A stretch of 64,000 nucleotides of DNA, taken from assembly GCF_032248695.1 (NCBI RefSeq), contig NZ_JAVHXC010000001.1:124001-188000 (forward strand), in the 5' to 3' direction. This stretch comes from Dietzia sp032248695 (GTDB lineage Bacteria; Actinomycetota; Actinomycetes; Mycobacteriales; Mycobacteriaceae). A model generated the notes under the pieces. The model saw only the letters and a list, made by a program, of their open reading frames with translations. It ran no database searches and was not told the origin of the DNA. Positions within the stretch are counted from its first letter, which is position 1. Every line of letters starts with the position of its first letter. Below are positions 43,925-51,099 of this stretch, piece by piece. A program made the translations under genes and the position numbers.

Positions 43925-43962
43925 GTTCCGCACACGTCTGCCGAGAGGCGCGTGTGCGGAAC
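43925..43962. terminator. 12-bp hairpin with short T run before the transporter gene
   Basis: Arms GTTCCGCACACG (43925-43936) and CGTGTGCGGAAC (43951-43962) pair perfectly around a 14-nt loop, followed by GCTCTTTC. A terminator of the reductase transcript is the simplest reading. Confidence 0.6.
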
Positions 43963-43996
43963 GCTCTTTCAACGGCGGGATCGGGCCGGCGCGTCC

Positions 43997-44002
43997 TAGA
44001 GT
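43997..44002 (+). promoter_or_regulatory. -10 hexamer TAGAGT, leaderless promoter of the transporter/PLP-enzyme pair
   Basis: TAGAGT ends 6 nt before the ATG at 44009. Confidence 0.5.
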
Positions 44003-44008
44003 CGGTCC

Positions 44009-45436
44009 ATGACCACCACCGGCGCGCACGACGCGGCCGACGCCCCCGGCGCCCCCGGCGCGCACGACGCGGCCGACGCCCGTGGCGCGCCGGACCGGAC
44101 GGGGCGCGACGGCGCCACCACGGCCCCGGTGCTGGCCTCGTACGCCGCGGGCAGCCTGGGCACGGGAGCGTTCGGCACGCTGCCCGGTCTGGTGCTGGCG
44201 TACTACCTCACCGACTCGATCGGGGTCGCCGCGGCGGTGGCGACCGTCCTCGTGCTGGTACCCAAGGTCATGGACGTGCTCGCCTACCCGCTCATCGGCG
44301 CGATCTCCGACCGCGCGTCACACCGGACCGGCTATCGCACGGGCCTGATGCTGTCCGGCGCCCTGGCGCTGCCGGTGCTGTTCGTGGCGACGTTCGCCGC
44401 ACCGACGGGCTGGAGCACGGCCGCGGCGGGCGTGTGGGTGATGGGCTTCTTCCTGCTGGCGTCGCTCGCGTACTCGTGTTTCCAGGTGCCGTACCTCGCG
44501 TTGCCGGCGGAGCTCACCGAGGACTCCGCCGCCCGTGTGACGGTGTTGGCGTGGCGGGTGGCGGTGCTCGCCGCGGCGATCCTGCTCACCGGCGGCGGCG
44601 GCCCGGCGCTGCGGGACGCGGCCGGCGGCGGGGCGACCGGGTACGTGGTGATGGCCGCGGGCGTGGCCGCGTTGATGTTGGTGGGGATGGTGTGGTCGAC
44701 GTTCGTCGCCGGCCGCCGCACGATCATGCGCGCCGACGCCCCTGCGGGCGGGCTCGCGCATCAGTACCGCGACGGCCTCGACGCGCTGCGGACCACGCGA
44801 CCGTTCCGCCTTCTGATGGCCGTCTTCTGCCTCCAGGCGGTGGCCACGGCGGTGATGCTTGCGGGTGGTCAGTACGTGGCGACGTACGTCCTCGGCGACG
44901 AGACCGCGCTGACCGGCCTGTTCCTGGCGCTCGTGGGACCGGCGTTGCTGGTGATGCCGCTGTGGTCCCGGCTCGCGCACGCGCACGGCAAGGTCCCGGC
45001 GCTGGCCGCGGCGACCGCCCTGTTCACGGTGGCCACCCTCCTGCTCATCCCGGCCGGGTTCGCGCCGGGGGCGTGGGTGCACGTGCCGGTGGCGTTGGCG
45101 GGTGTCGCGTACGCGGGCATGCAGGCGCTGCCGATGTCGATGCTGCCCGACTGCACCGACCTGGATCGCACGTTGGGGGGACGACGACGAAGTGGCGCCA
45201 TGAGCGGCCTGTGGACGGCCTCGGAGACCGGCGCGATGGCGTTGGGGCCGGTGGTCGTGCTCGCCCTGTTGGCGGTCGGTGGGTTCCGCTCCGGCGGGGT
45301 GGCCGATCAGCCCGGGTCGGCGCACTGGGCGATCGTCCTGGCGTTCTCGCTGGTCCCCGCAGTTCTCGCCGGGGCGAGCCTGCTGATGATCCGCACCCTG
45401 GGCAGGTCCTATCCCCGATGGACGGAGCGCACATGA
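44009..45436 (+). CDS. MFS transporter, GPH (glycoside-pentoside-hexuronide) type
   Basis: A 475-residue, 12-helix transporter of the MFS_2/GPH family. After a hydrophilic N-terminus come YAAGSLGTGAFGTLPGLVLAYYLTDSIG (helix 1) and VPKVMDVLAYPLIGAISDRASHRTGYR, the family's loop 2-3 motif with the conserved Asp; CFQVPYLALPAELTED is a second GPH hallmark, and MLPDCTDLDRTLGGRRRSGAMSGLWT is typical of loop 10-11. Substrates of the family are sugars or amphiphiles co-transported with cations; that of this one is unknown. The N-terminus carries two copies of GAHDAADAxGAP from a 36-bp tandem duplication. Its stop overlaps the start of the PLP enzyme, suggesting one pathway. Confidence 0.85.
   Translation: MTTTGAHDAADAPGAPGAHDAADARGAPDRTGRDGATTAPVLASYAAGSLGTGAFGTLPGLVLAYYLTDSIGVAAAVATVLVLVPKVMDVLAYPLIGAISDRASHRTGYRTGLMLSGALALPVLFVATFAAPTGWSTAAAGVWVMGFFLLASLAYSCFQVPYLALPAELTEDSAARVTVLAWRVAVLAAAILLTGGGGPALRDAAGGGATGYVVMAAGVAALMLVGMVWSTFVAGRRTIMRADAPAGGLAHQYRDGLDALRTTRPFRLLMAVFCLQAVATAVMLAGGQYVATYVLGDETALTGLFLALVGPALLVMPLWSRLAHAHGKVPALAAATALFTVATLLLIPAGFAPGAWVHVPVALAGVAYAGMQALPMSMLPDCTDLDRTLGGRRRSGAMSGLWTASETGAMALGPVVVLALLAVGGFRSGGVADQPGSAHWAIVLAFSLVPAVLAGASLLMIRTLGRSYPRWTERT
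44021..44092 (+). repeat. 36-bp in-frame tandem duplication in the transporter N-terminus
   Basis: Copies at 44021-44056 and 44057-44092 encode GAHDAADAPGAP and GAHDAADARGAP. The near identity points to a recent duplication. Confidence 0.9.
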
Positions 45437-47052
45437 CCCCCGATCCCCTGGCCGTCGAGATCGCCGACCGCGGAGAGCACGCCCTGGCCCGGTTGGCCGC
45501 GCTGCGGGCACAGGACCCTCCCACGACCGGTGGGCGGGTCCTCAGTTATGTCTACGACTCCGGGCTCGAGGAGCTCGACGAGCTGGCCACCCGCGCGGCG
45601 CGGCTGGCGCACGGCGTCAACGGTCTGGATCCCACGGTGTTCGCCTCGGTCGCCGAGATCCACGGCGGGATCGTCGACCATGTCCGGGCGATCCTCGGGG
45701 GCGCCCCCGGCGCAGGGTCCGGCTTCACGGCGACGGGCGACGCAGAGGCTGCCCCCGGCTTCACGGCGACGGGCGACGCGGAGGCCGCCGCCGGTGCCGT
45801 CTTCGGCAGCGTCACCTCCGGTGGGACCGAGAGCTGCATGCTCGCCTGTCTGGCCGCCCGGGAGGTGTCCGGCCGGGACGCCGGGGACGGTGGGACGATC
45901 GTCGCCCCGGTCACCGTGCACGCCGCGTTCCGCAAGGCCGCGCACCTGCTGGGACTGCGGTTCGTCGGGGTGGAGGTCGATCCGGCGACGGGCAGGGTGT
46001 CCGCTGACGAGCTCCTCGCGGCGGTGGACGACCGGACGGTGCTTGTCGTGTGCTCGGCCCCGGCGTACCCGACCGGGGTGATCGACCCGGTCGCCGAGGT
46101 CGCCGCCGGACTCGAGGCGCACCACGATCCCCGGATCGGGTTGCACGTCGACGCCTGCCTCGGCGGGCTGGTGCTGCCCTTCTGGCCGCGCAGACACCGA
46201 GCGGACGGCGGGCCGGACGGCGCGCAACCCTGGGACCTCCGCGTCAGACGCGTCACGAGCATCTCGGCCGACCTGCACAAGTACGGCTTCGCGCCGAAGG
46301 GCACCTCTGTCCTGCTCAGCCGGGGGCGTGAACGTCACCGCGCGGCGTGGTTCGCGACCGTCGACTGGCCGGGTTACCCGGTGGTCAACCCCACCCTCGC
46401 CGGCTCCAAGCCGCTGGAGCCCGCCGCCGCGGCGTGGACGGTTCTCGAGGCGCTCGGCGACGACGGACAGCGGGAACTCGTCGCCCGCACCGCCCGCGCC
46501 ACCGACCAGCTCATCGAGGGACTGTCCACGATCGAGGGACTGCGCATCCTCGACCGCGACCCCGGCCCGCTCATCGCGGTCGCCGCCGACGACACCGTCC
46601 CCGATGGCCGACGCGTGCACCCGCACCTGTGGGCTGACGCCTGCGGCCGGAGAGGTATCTCCGTCCAGGCGCAACCGGCCCACCGTCAGGAGCGCGGGGC
46701 GTTGTCGTCGTCGTCCCATCTCACCATCACACCGGTGACCGAACGGCTGGTCGACGACATCCTCCGGGTGGCGCGTGAGGCCGCCGACGAGGTGCGCGGT
46801 CAGGCCGCCCCCACACCGCCGGCCGCGTTCGGGGACGTCCTCGCCGCGCTGGACTCCGGCGCCCTCTCCCCCGCCGACCTGCTCGCGCTGGCCGAGGACG
46901 ACGTCCACGCCATGGTCTCGGGAGTCCTCTCGGCGACCCCCGACGACGGAGCGGGCGGAGGCATGGCAGAGCTCATGGCTGCGATCGAGCGCCTACCCGC
47001 CGACGTCGGCGCCCGTCTCGTGCGTGCCTACCTCGCGGCCGTCATGGAGTGA
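45433..47052 (+). CDS. PLP-dependent lyase/decarboxylase, sphingosine-1-phosphate-lyase-like
   Basis: A 539-residue group II decarboxylase-like protein. VTSGGTESCMLACLAAR is the PLP phosphate loop; VTVHAAFRKAAHLLG holds the stacking His; LHVDACLGGLVLPFW supplies Asp and Ala near PLP; SADLHKYGFAPKGTSVLL contains the Schiff-base Lys in the form typical of sphingosine-1-phosphate lyases (HKYGFAPKGTS). A 36-bp in-frame duplication (GFTATGDAEAA twice, 45721-45792) sits just before the PLP loop. A C-terminal extension of about 75 residues is unusual. The ATG at 45433 overlaps the transporter stop; ATG 45418 is an alternative. The substrate is unknown; an amino-alcohol phosphate or amino acid is inferred. 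Confidence 0.8.
   Translation: MTPDPLAVEIADRGEHALARLAALRAQDPPTTGGRVLSYVYDSGLEELDELATRAARLAHGVNGLDPTVFASVAEIHGGIVDHVRAILGGAPGAGSGFTATGDAEAAPGFTATGDAEAAAGAVFGSVTSGGTESCMLACLAAREVSGRDAGDGGTIVAPVTVHAAFRKAAHLLGLRFVGVEVDPATGRVSADELLAAVDDRTVLVVCSAPAYPTGVIDPVAEVAAGLEAHHDPRIGLHVDACLGGLVLPFWPRRHRADGGPDGAQPWDLRVRRVTSISADLHKYGFAPKGTSVLLSRGRERHRAAWFATVDWPGYPVVNPTLAGSKPLEPAAAAWTVLEALGDDGQRELVARTARATDQLIEGLSTIEGLRILDRDPGPLIAVAADDTVPDGRRVHPHLWADACGRRGISVQAQPAHRQERGALSSSSHLTITPVTERLVDDILRVAREAADEVRGQAAPTPPAAFGDVLAALDSGALSPADLLALAEDDVHAMVSGVLSATPDDGAGGGMAELMAAIERLPADVGARLVRAYLAAVME
45721..45792 (+). repeat. 36-bp in-frame tandem duplication in the PLP enzyme
   Basis: Copies at 45721-45756 and 45757-45792 encode GFTATGDAEAAP and GFTATGDAEAAA, inserted between the helical N-domain and the PLP loop. 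Confidence 0.9.
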
Positions 47053-47062
47053 GGTCGACGAA

Positions 47063-47090
47063 CCGCCCCCCGACTGATGTCGAGGGGCGG
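47063..47090. terminator. Hairpin between convergent PLP-enzyme and membrane-protein genes
   Basis: Arms 47063-47074 and 47079-47090 pair over 12 positions with one C/A mismatch and a TGAT loop. It lies 11 nt after the PLP-enzyme stop. Confidence 0.55.
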
Positions 47091-47108
47091 CGCGTGGTGC
47101 GGGCGGTG

Positions 47109-47456
47109 TCAGACGAAGACGGCGATCGCGACGTTGACGATGCCGAGCGCGCCGGCCACGTGGGCCAGGGTCGCGGTGCTGCCCTGCGCGCGGGCCTCCT
47201 TGCGGACCCCGAGGACGGCCACCACGAGGATGACGATCGCGATGAGCAGCTTGATGCCGATCTTCATGTGGTTGACGTCGGCGCCGTCCATCTCGCGCAG
47301 CCCCACCAGCAGCAGGCCGGTGACGACCTGGAGGATGGCGCCGTGCAGGATCGCCTTGTTGACCTGAGGCGCCTTGATCGTCGCCAGCCAGCCACCGATG
47401 ATGCCGGCCAGGCCGATGAAGTGCAGGATGAGCACGATGTTGAAGACGATGTCCAT
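47109..47456 (-). CDS. Small four-helix membrane protein
   Basis: A 115-residue hydrophobic protein with four membrane helices: IVFNIVLILHFIGLAGIIGGW, an ILHGAILQVVTGLLLVGL segment, MKIGIKLLIAIVILVVAVLGV and the C-terminal VAGALGIVNVAIAVFV. The HF and GLREMDG features recur in a small actinobacterial membrane family of unknown role; I cannot name a domain. The ATG at 47456 lacks an obvious ribosome site. It stands between the PLP enzyme (convergent) and a universal stress protein gene on its own strand. Confidence 0.75.
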   Translation of the reverse strand: MDIVFNIVLILHFIGLAGIIGGWLATIKAPQVNKAILHGAILQVVTGLLLVGLREMDGADVNHMKIGIKLLIAIVILVVAVLGVRKEARAQGSTATLAHVAGALGIVNVAIAVFV

Positions 47457-47530
47457 GATGCGATCATCTCAGGTGGCGACGGCATAACCCCTGGTAAGGG
47501 TGGCCTATGTGACCGCCAACTCGACGACCA

Positions 47531-47962
47531 TTAGTCCTCCTGGCGCGGCAGCACCACCACCGGACAGTGAGCGTGCGGCACCACGTGCTGGCTCACCGAC
47601 CCGAGCAACATCCCGGCGAAGCCCCCGCGCCCCCGTGATCCCACGACCACGAGCCGGGCATCCCGGGACGCCGTGACGATCGCCTCCGCCGGGTGGCCCC
47701 GCATCACCACCTGCTGCACGACCGCATCCGGCCCGAGGGTCTCGCGCACCGTGTCGGCCAGAATCTGCCTCGCCTGCGCCTCGAGTTCCGAGGCCGACTC
47801 CCAGCCCGACATCGCGTACGGGCCGTACACGGGCGGGACGTCGAACACCGTCAAGGCGACCAACGGCGCCTCGACAGTGCGTGCATGATTTGCCGCCCAC
47901 GTCAGAGCCCGACGCGAATCCGGGCCACCGTCCACCCCGACGACGACTGGTCCTGTGTCCAT
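47531..47962 (-). CDS. Universal stress protein (UspA family, ATP-binding type)
   Basis: A 143-residue single-domain Usp. VVVGVDGGPDSRRALTWAA is the N-terminal strand-helix with the nucleotide-contacting Asp; VVVGSRGRGGFAGMLLGSVSQHVVPHAHCPVVVLP carries the G-x2-G-x9-G-S ATP-binding pattern and the usual end. It is cytoplasmic, possibly a nucleotide-sensing stress factor. The ATG at 47962 with GGAGGAG 7 nt upstream is chosen over a longer frame. The region upstream (47963-48165) holds the 55-bp tandem repeats. Confidence 0.9.
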   Translation of the reverse strand: MDTGPVVVGVDGGPDSRRALTWAANHARTVEAPLVALTVFDVPPVYGPYAMSGWESASELEAQARQILADTVRETLGPDAVVQQVVMRGHPAEAIVTASRDARLVVVGSRGRGGFAGMLLGSVSQHVVPHAHCPVVVLPRQED

Positions 47963-48056
47963 GAGCGCTCCTCCTCCGACGAGATCGTCGACGGCGCACG
48001 ACACGTCCAGCGCCGTCAACATCCACCGTAGACCGGATGTCCGGGCGGGGCGAGGC

Positions 48057-48166
48057 TACGCGAGTTCGACGGTCACATGCGCGAACGTCGCGTGCCCTCG
48101 TTGCGCTCGGTTACGCGAGTTCGACGGTCACAAGCGCGAACGTCGCGTGCCCTCGCTGCGCCCGCT
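48057..48166. repeat. 55-bp tandem duplication derived from the 3' end of the ABC-F gene
   Basis: Copies at 48057-48111 and 48112-48166 begin TACGCGAGTTCGACGGTCACA and differ at a handful of sites. A third, degenerate start (48167 on) is the last codons of the ABC-F gene itself. Each copy, read on the minus strand, ends in codons for VELA followed by TAA or TAG, as the gene does. Confidence 0.85.
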
Positions 48167-49797
48167 TACGCCAGCTCGACGATCTCCATGTACTCCTGGC
48201 TCCACAGGTCCTCCGTGCCGTCCGGCAGGATGATGACCCGCTCCGGCTCCAGCGCCTCCACGGCGCCCGGATCGTGGGTGACCAGAACGACCGCGCCCTC
48301 GTAGGTGCGCAGGGCGTCGAGCACCTGCTCACGCGAGATCGGGTCCAGGTTGTTGGTCGGCTCGTCCAGCAGCAGCACGTTGGCCGCGGACGACACCAGC
48401 CCCGCCAATGCGAGACGCGTGCGCTCACCGCCGGACAAGGTGCCCGTGGGCTGCTCCAGCTGCGGGCCGGAAAACATGAAGGCGCCCAGGAGGCCGCGCA
48501 GGTCCTGCTCCCCCGCGTCGGGCGCGGCGTGGCGGATGTTCTCCCACACGGTCGCGTCCATGTCGAGGGTGTCGTGCTCCTGGGCGAAGTACCCGATCTT
48601 CAGCCCGTGGCCGGTCACCACGCCGCCCTCGCCGTCGGTGCGCTCTACCCCGGCGAGCAGCTTGAGCAGGGTGGTCTTGCCGGCGCCGTTGTACCCCAGC
48701 ACGACCACGCGGCTGCCCTTGTCGATCGCCAGGTCGACCCCGGCGAACACCTCGAGCGAGCCGTACATCTTGGTCAGACCCTTGGCAAACAGCGGGGTCT
48801 TGCCGCACGCGGCGGGCGTGGGGAACTTGATGTGGGCGACCTTGTCGGCCACGCGCACCTCGTCGAGCTCGTTCATCATCGTCTCGGCGCGGCGGATCAT
48901 CTGCTTGGCGGCAGCGGCCTTGGTGGCCTTGGCCCCGAGCTTGGCGGCCTGCTGCTTGAGGGCGGAGGCCTTCTTCTCGGCGTTCGCGCGCTCGCGGCGG
49001 CGACGCGCCTCGTCGGTGGCGCGCGCGTCGAGGTACTTCTTCCAGCCCATGTTGTAGGCGTCGATCTCCCCGCGCACGGCGTCGAGGAACCACACCTTGT
49101 TCACCACGGCCTCGAGCAGCTCCACATCGTGGGAGATGATGATGAGTCCGCCCTCGTGCTTCTCCAGGAACTGGCGCAGCCAGGTGATGGAGTCGGCGTC
49201 GAGGTGGTTGGTGGGCTCGTCCAGCAGGAGCATGGTCTGCGACTTGCCGGCGCCGTCGGAGGCGGCGAACAAGATGCGTGCCAGCTCGACGCGGCGACGC
49301 TGACCACCCGAGAGGGTCCCGAGGTTCTGGGTGAGGATCCGGTCCTCCAGGCCCAGGCTGCTGCAGATGCGGGCGGCCTCGCTCTCGGCCTCGTACCCGC
49401 CGCGGGCGGAGAACTCGTCCTCGAGCCGGCCGTACCGGCGCACGGCCTTGTCCATGGCCTTGTCGTCCGGTGCGTCGACCATCCGCTGCTGAGCCTCGGC
49501 CATGTCGGCCATGAGCACATCGAGCCCGCGGGCCGAGAGCACCCGGCTGCGAGCTAGCTGATCCATGTTGCCCTCGCGCGGATCCTGGGGCAGGTAGCCC
49601 AGATCTCCCGTGCGCGTGACCTTCCCGGCGTAGGCCTCACCCTCGCCGGCGAGAATCCTCATCGTCGTCGTCTTACCCGCGCCGTTGCGCCCCACCAGGC
49701 CGATCCGGTCGCCGGGCTGGACCCGCAACGAGGACCCGTCCATGTGGAGCAGGGTGCGCACGCCGGCGCGCACCTCAAGGTCATCGATGGTGATCAC
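48166..49797 (-). CDS. ABC-F family ATPase (Rv1473-like)
   Basis: A 543-residue soluble protein with two ABC domains and no membrane part. Domain 1 has GLVGRNGAGKTTTMR, TLSGGQRRRVELARI and LLLDEPTNHLD; domain 2 has VVVLGYNGAGKTTLLKL, TLSGGERTRLALAG and LLLDEPTNNLD. Between them the linker (about 245-315) is the helical, Lys/Arg-rich PtIM region that reaches the ribosomal P site. ABC-F proteins act on ribosomes in translation or antibiotic protection; the factor type is not certain. The GTG at 49797 gives VITIDDLEVRAG, the start and length of Rv1473; longer frames are not supported. Its 3' end is repeated downstream. Confidence 0.9.
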   Translation of the reverse strand: MITIDDLEVRAGVRTLLHMDGSSLRVQPGDRIGLVGRNGAGKTTTMRILAGEGEAYAGKVTRTGDLGYLPQDPREGNMDQLARSRVLSARGLDVLMADMAEAQQRMVDAPDDKAMDKAVRRYGRLEDEFSARGGYEAESEAARICSSLGLEDRILTQNLGTLSGGQRRRVELARILFAASDGAGKSQTMLLLDEPTNHLDADSITWLRQFLEKHEGGLIIISHDVELLEAVVNKVWFLDAVRGEIDAYNMGWKKYLDARATDEARRRRERANAEKKASALKQQAAKLGAKATKAAAAKQMIRRAETMMNELDEVRVADKVAHIKFPTPAACGKTPLFAKGLTKMYGSLEVFAGVDLAIDKGSRVVVLGYNGAGKTTLLKLLAGVERTDGEGGVVTGHGLKIGYFAQEHDTLDMDATVWENIRHAAPDAGEQDLRGLLGAFMFSGPQLEQPTGTLSGGERTRLALAGLVSSAANVLLLDEPTNNLDPISREQVLDALRTYEGAVVLVTHDPGAVEALEPERVIILPDGTEDLWSQEYMEIVELA

Positions 49798-50282
49798 GTG
49801 CGCGGGTACCTCGCTGTAGCTCGGGGCGGGAGAGTCGTCGGCCCGCCCGGTGACGGGTTCGGGCCGACCTGCCACTCTACCTGCGGCGCGAGGACGCCGA
49901 CGAGTCCGGTGACACGGGTCTCCGTCACCGGAGGGCGCACGCAGACCCCGCCTCCAGCGGATTGTGCCGCCGCGATTTCTTCTCTGCGGCCTGCCGCCGT
50001 GCGCAGCTGCTCCTCAACCTGCCGCCTCGCTCCCGCCCGTGCGCTCCCGCCCTCCGCGGGCGTGTCACGTGCCCGCGCAGCCGCTCCCCTGCCTGGCGTC
50101 TCGCTTCTGCGGATGTCCGCCACAGCCCTCCTCGCCCCTCACGATGGCGTCTCGCCTGCGCATCGGGGCAGGCCAGACGCCATCGTGAGGGGCGGCTGCA
50201 GAAGCATGCCCGGCTGCGGAAGCTCGGTCGACCCGCCGGCCCGCCTGCCCTCCGACCCGCAGCCCCTACGACCCGCCCGACC
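49798..50282. other. 485-bp gene-free gap with a long perfect hairpin
   Basis: No convincing gene: the longest frames here are out of register with family patterns. The centre holds a perfect 19-bp inverted repeat, GCCCCTCACGATGGCGTCT (50134-50152) with its complement at 50175-50193. A second inner stem, GCCTGC/GCAGGC (50154-50159 and 50168-50173), extends it to about 25 bp with an 8-nt loop. The arm sequence GGCGTCTCGC occurs twice (about 50096 and 50146). The rest is Pro/Arg-rich noncoding-looking sequence. It may be a terminator, a structured RNA or a remnant element. Confidence 0.6.
50134..50193. repeat. Perfect 19-bp inverted repeat (long hairpin)
   Basis: The arms are fully complementary, with a 22-nt spacer that itself folds. 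It lies about 90 bp beyond the stop of the thioesterase gene (50283) and 340 bp upstream of the ABC-F start, so termination of the thioesterase transcript is one reading. Confidence 0.9.
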
Positions 50283-51065
50283 TCAGCCCGCGCGCCGCCC
50301 GTACAGGTTCTGCACACACCGGCCGAGCCGCCCGCGATCGTCCGAGATCAGCGTGTCGGTGAGCACCCCCTGCCCGGGCCCGCCCACCGTCTCGCTGTCC
50401 AGGTGCACCCAGCCGGGTTCGGGGTCGCGGTGCAGCGAGACCACGAGGTCGCAGTTGACGGCCGGGTGACTCCGCGGGTCGCTGGCCAGGGACACCCCGC
50501 TGGCGGAGTCGGCCACCACCACGGTGTGCTGCCAGCCGCTCATCCGCTCACCGGCGACGAGGTCGACGCGCGCCCGACCCCAGGCCTGCGCGGGTCCGAG
50601 CTCGTCGCCGCCGCCGGAGGCGAACGAGAAGTCCACCACGGACAGGTAGCCGTCCGCGTGGGCGAAGCTCATCATCGCGTCGCGGTCGCGCTGGGCGGGC
50701 ACGGGCGGCCCGTCGTGGTTCCCGACCGTCGGGAAGTCGCCGGGAGTGCGGCGCATGCGCCAGCCGCGGGCGACGAGCGCTGGCCTGCCGGCCACGGAGG
50801 CGGTGGCCTCGAGGAGGTCGACGCTGCGTCCCGGCCGAACGGTGCGGACCTCGATGTCGAGCGGCGCAACGGGGACGGGGCCCAGCACGTCCACCGCGAC
50901 GCGCGCCAGCCGCAGCGTGGGGTCGGCCTCGAACCGCTCCATCGCCCTCACCAGCAGCGCACTCGGCGGGCCGGCGTGCTGGGAGTCGGCGGACCACGGT
51001 CCCGCGGTGAGCGTGGTCGACTCGAAGCGATCGTGATCCATCTGCTGGTAGAACGCGCCGGACAT
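50283..51065 (-). CDS. TesB-like acyl-CoA thioesterase family protein (second paralogue)
   Basis: A 260-residue paralogue of the protein at 1076-1846. It shares the HAGPPSALLVRAMERFE, RVAVDVLGPVPVAPLDIEVR, RPGRSVDLLEATASV and GRPALVARGWRMRR segments in the same order, so it is also a double-hotdog acyl-CoA thioesterase-like protein. The substrate is unknown. The ATG at 51065 has AGAGGAA 5 nt upstream. It is divergent from the lycopene-cyclase-like gene, with start codons only 34 bp apart. Neither gene belongs to the mycobacterial order of this block, so the pair may have arrived together. Confidence 0.75.
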   Translation of the reverse strand: MSGAFYQQMDHDRFESTTLTAGPWSADSQHAGPPSALLVRAMERFEADPTLRLARVAVDVLGPVPVAPLDIEVRTVRPGRSVDLLEATASVAGRPALVARGWRMRRTPGDFPTVGNHDGPPVPAQRDRDAMMSFAHADGYLSVVDFSFASGGGDELGPAQAWGRARVDLVAGERMSGWQHTVVVADSASGVSLASDPRSHPAVNCDLVVSLHRDPEPGWVHLDSETVGGPGQGVLTDTLISDDRGRLGRCVQNLYGRRAG

Positions 51066-51085
51066 GGGTTCCTCTCGCGCGACGG

Positions 51086-51091
51086 TAGGGT
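51086..51091 (+). promoter_or_regulatory. -10 hexamer TAGGGT, leaderless promoter of the cyclase gene
   Basis: TAGGGT ends 8 nt before the ATG at 51100. It lies in the 34-bp space shared with the divergent thioesterase gene. Confidence 0.45.
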
Positions 51092-51099
51092 CGATCCCG

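Noticed and set aside
48057..48166. CRISPR-like repeats
   Set aside because: There are only two and a part copies, directly adjoining with no spacers, and they derive from the end of the ABC-F gene.
49794..50123. Possible 109-residue gene between the ABC-F and thioesterase genes
   Set aside because: There is no ribosome site or promoter, its composition is low complexity, and it overlaps the ABC-F start. Codon positions show no coding bias that I can see.
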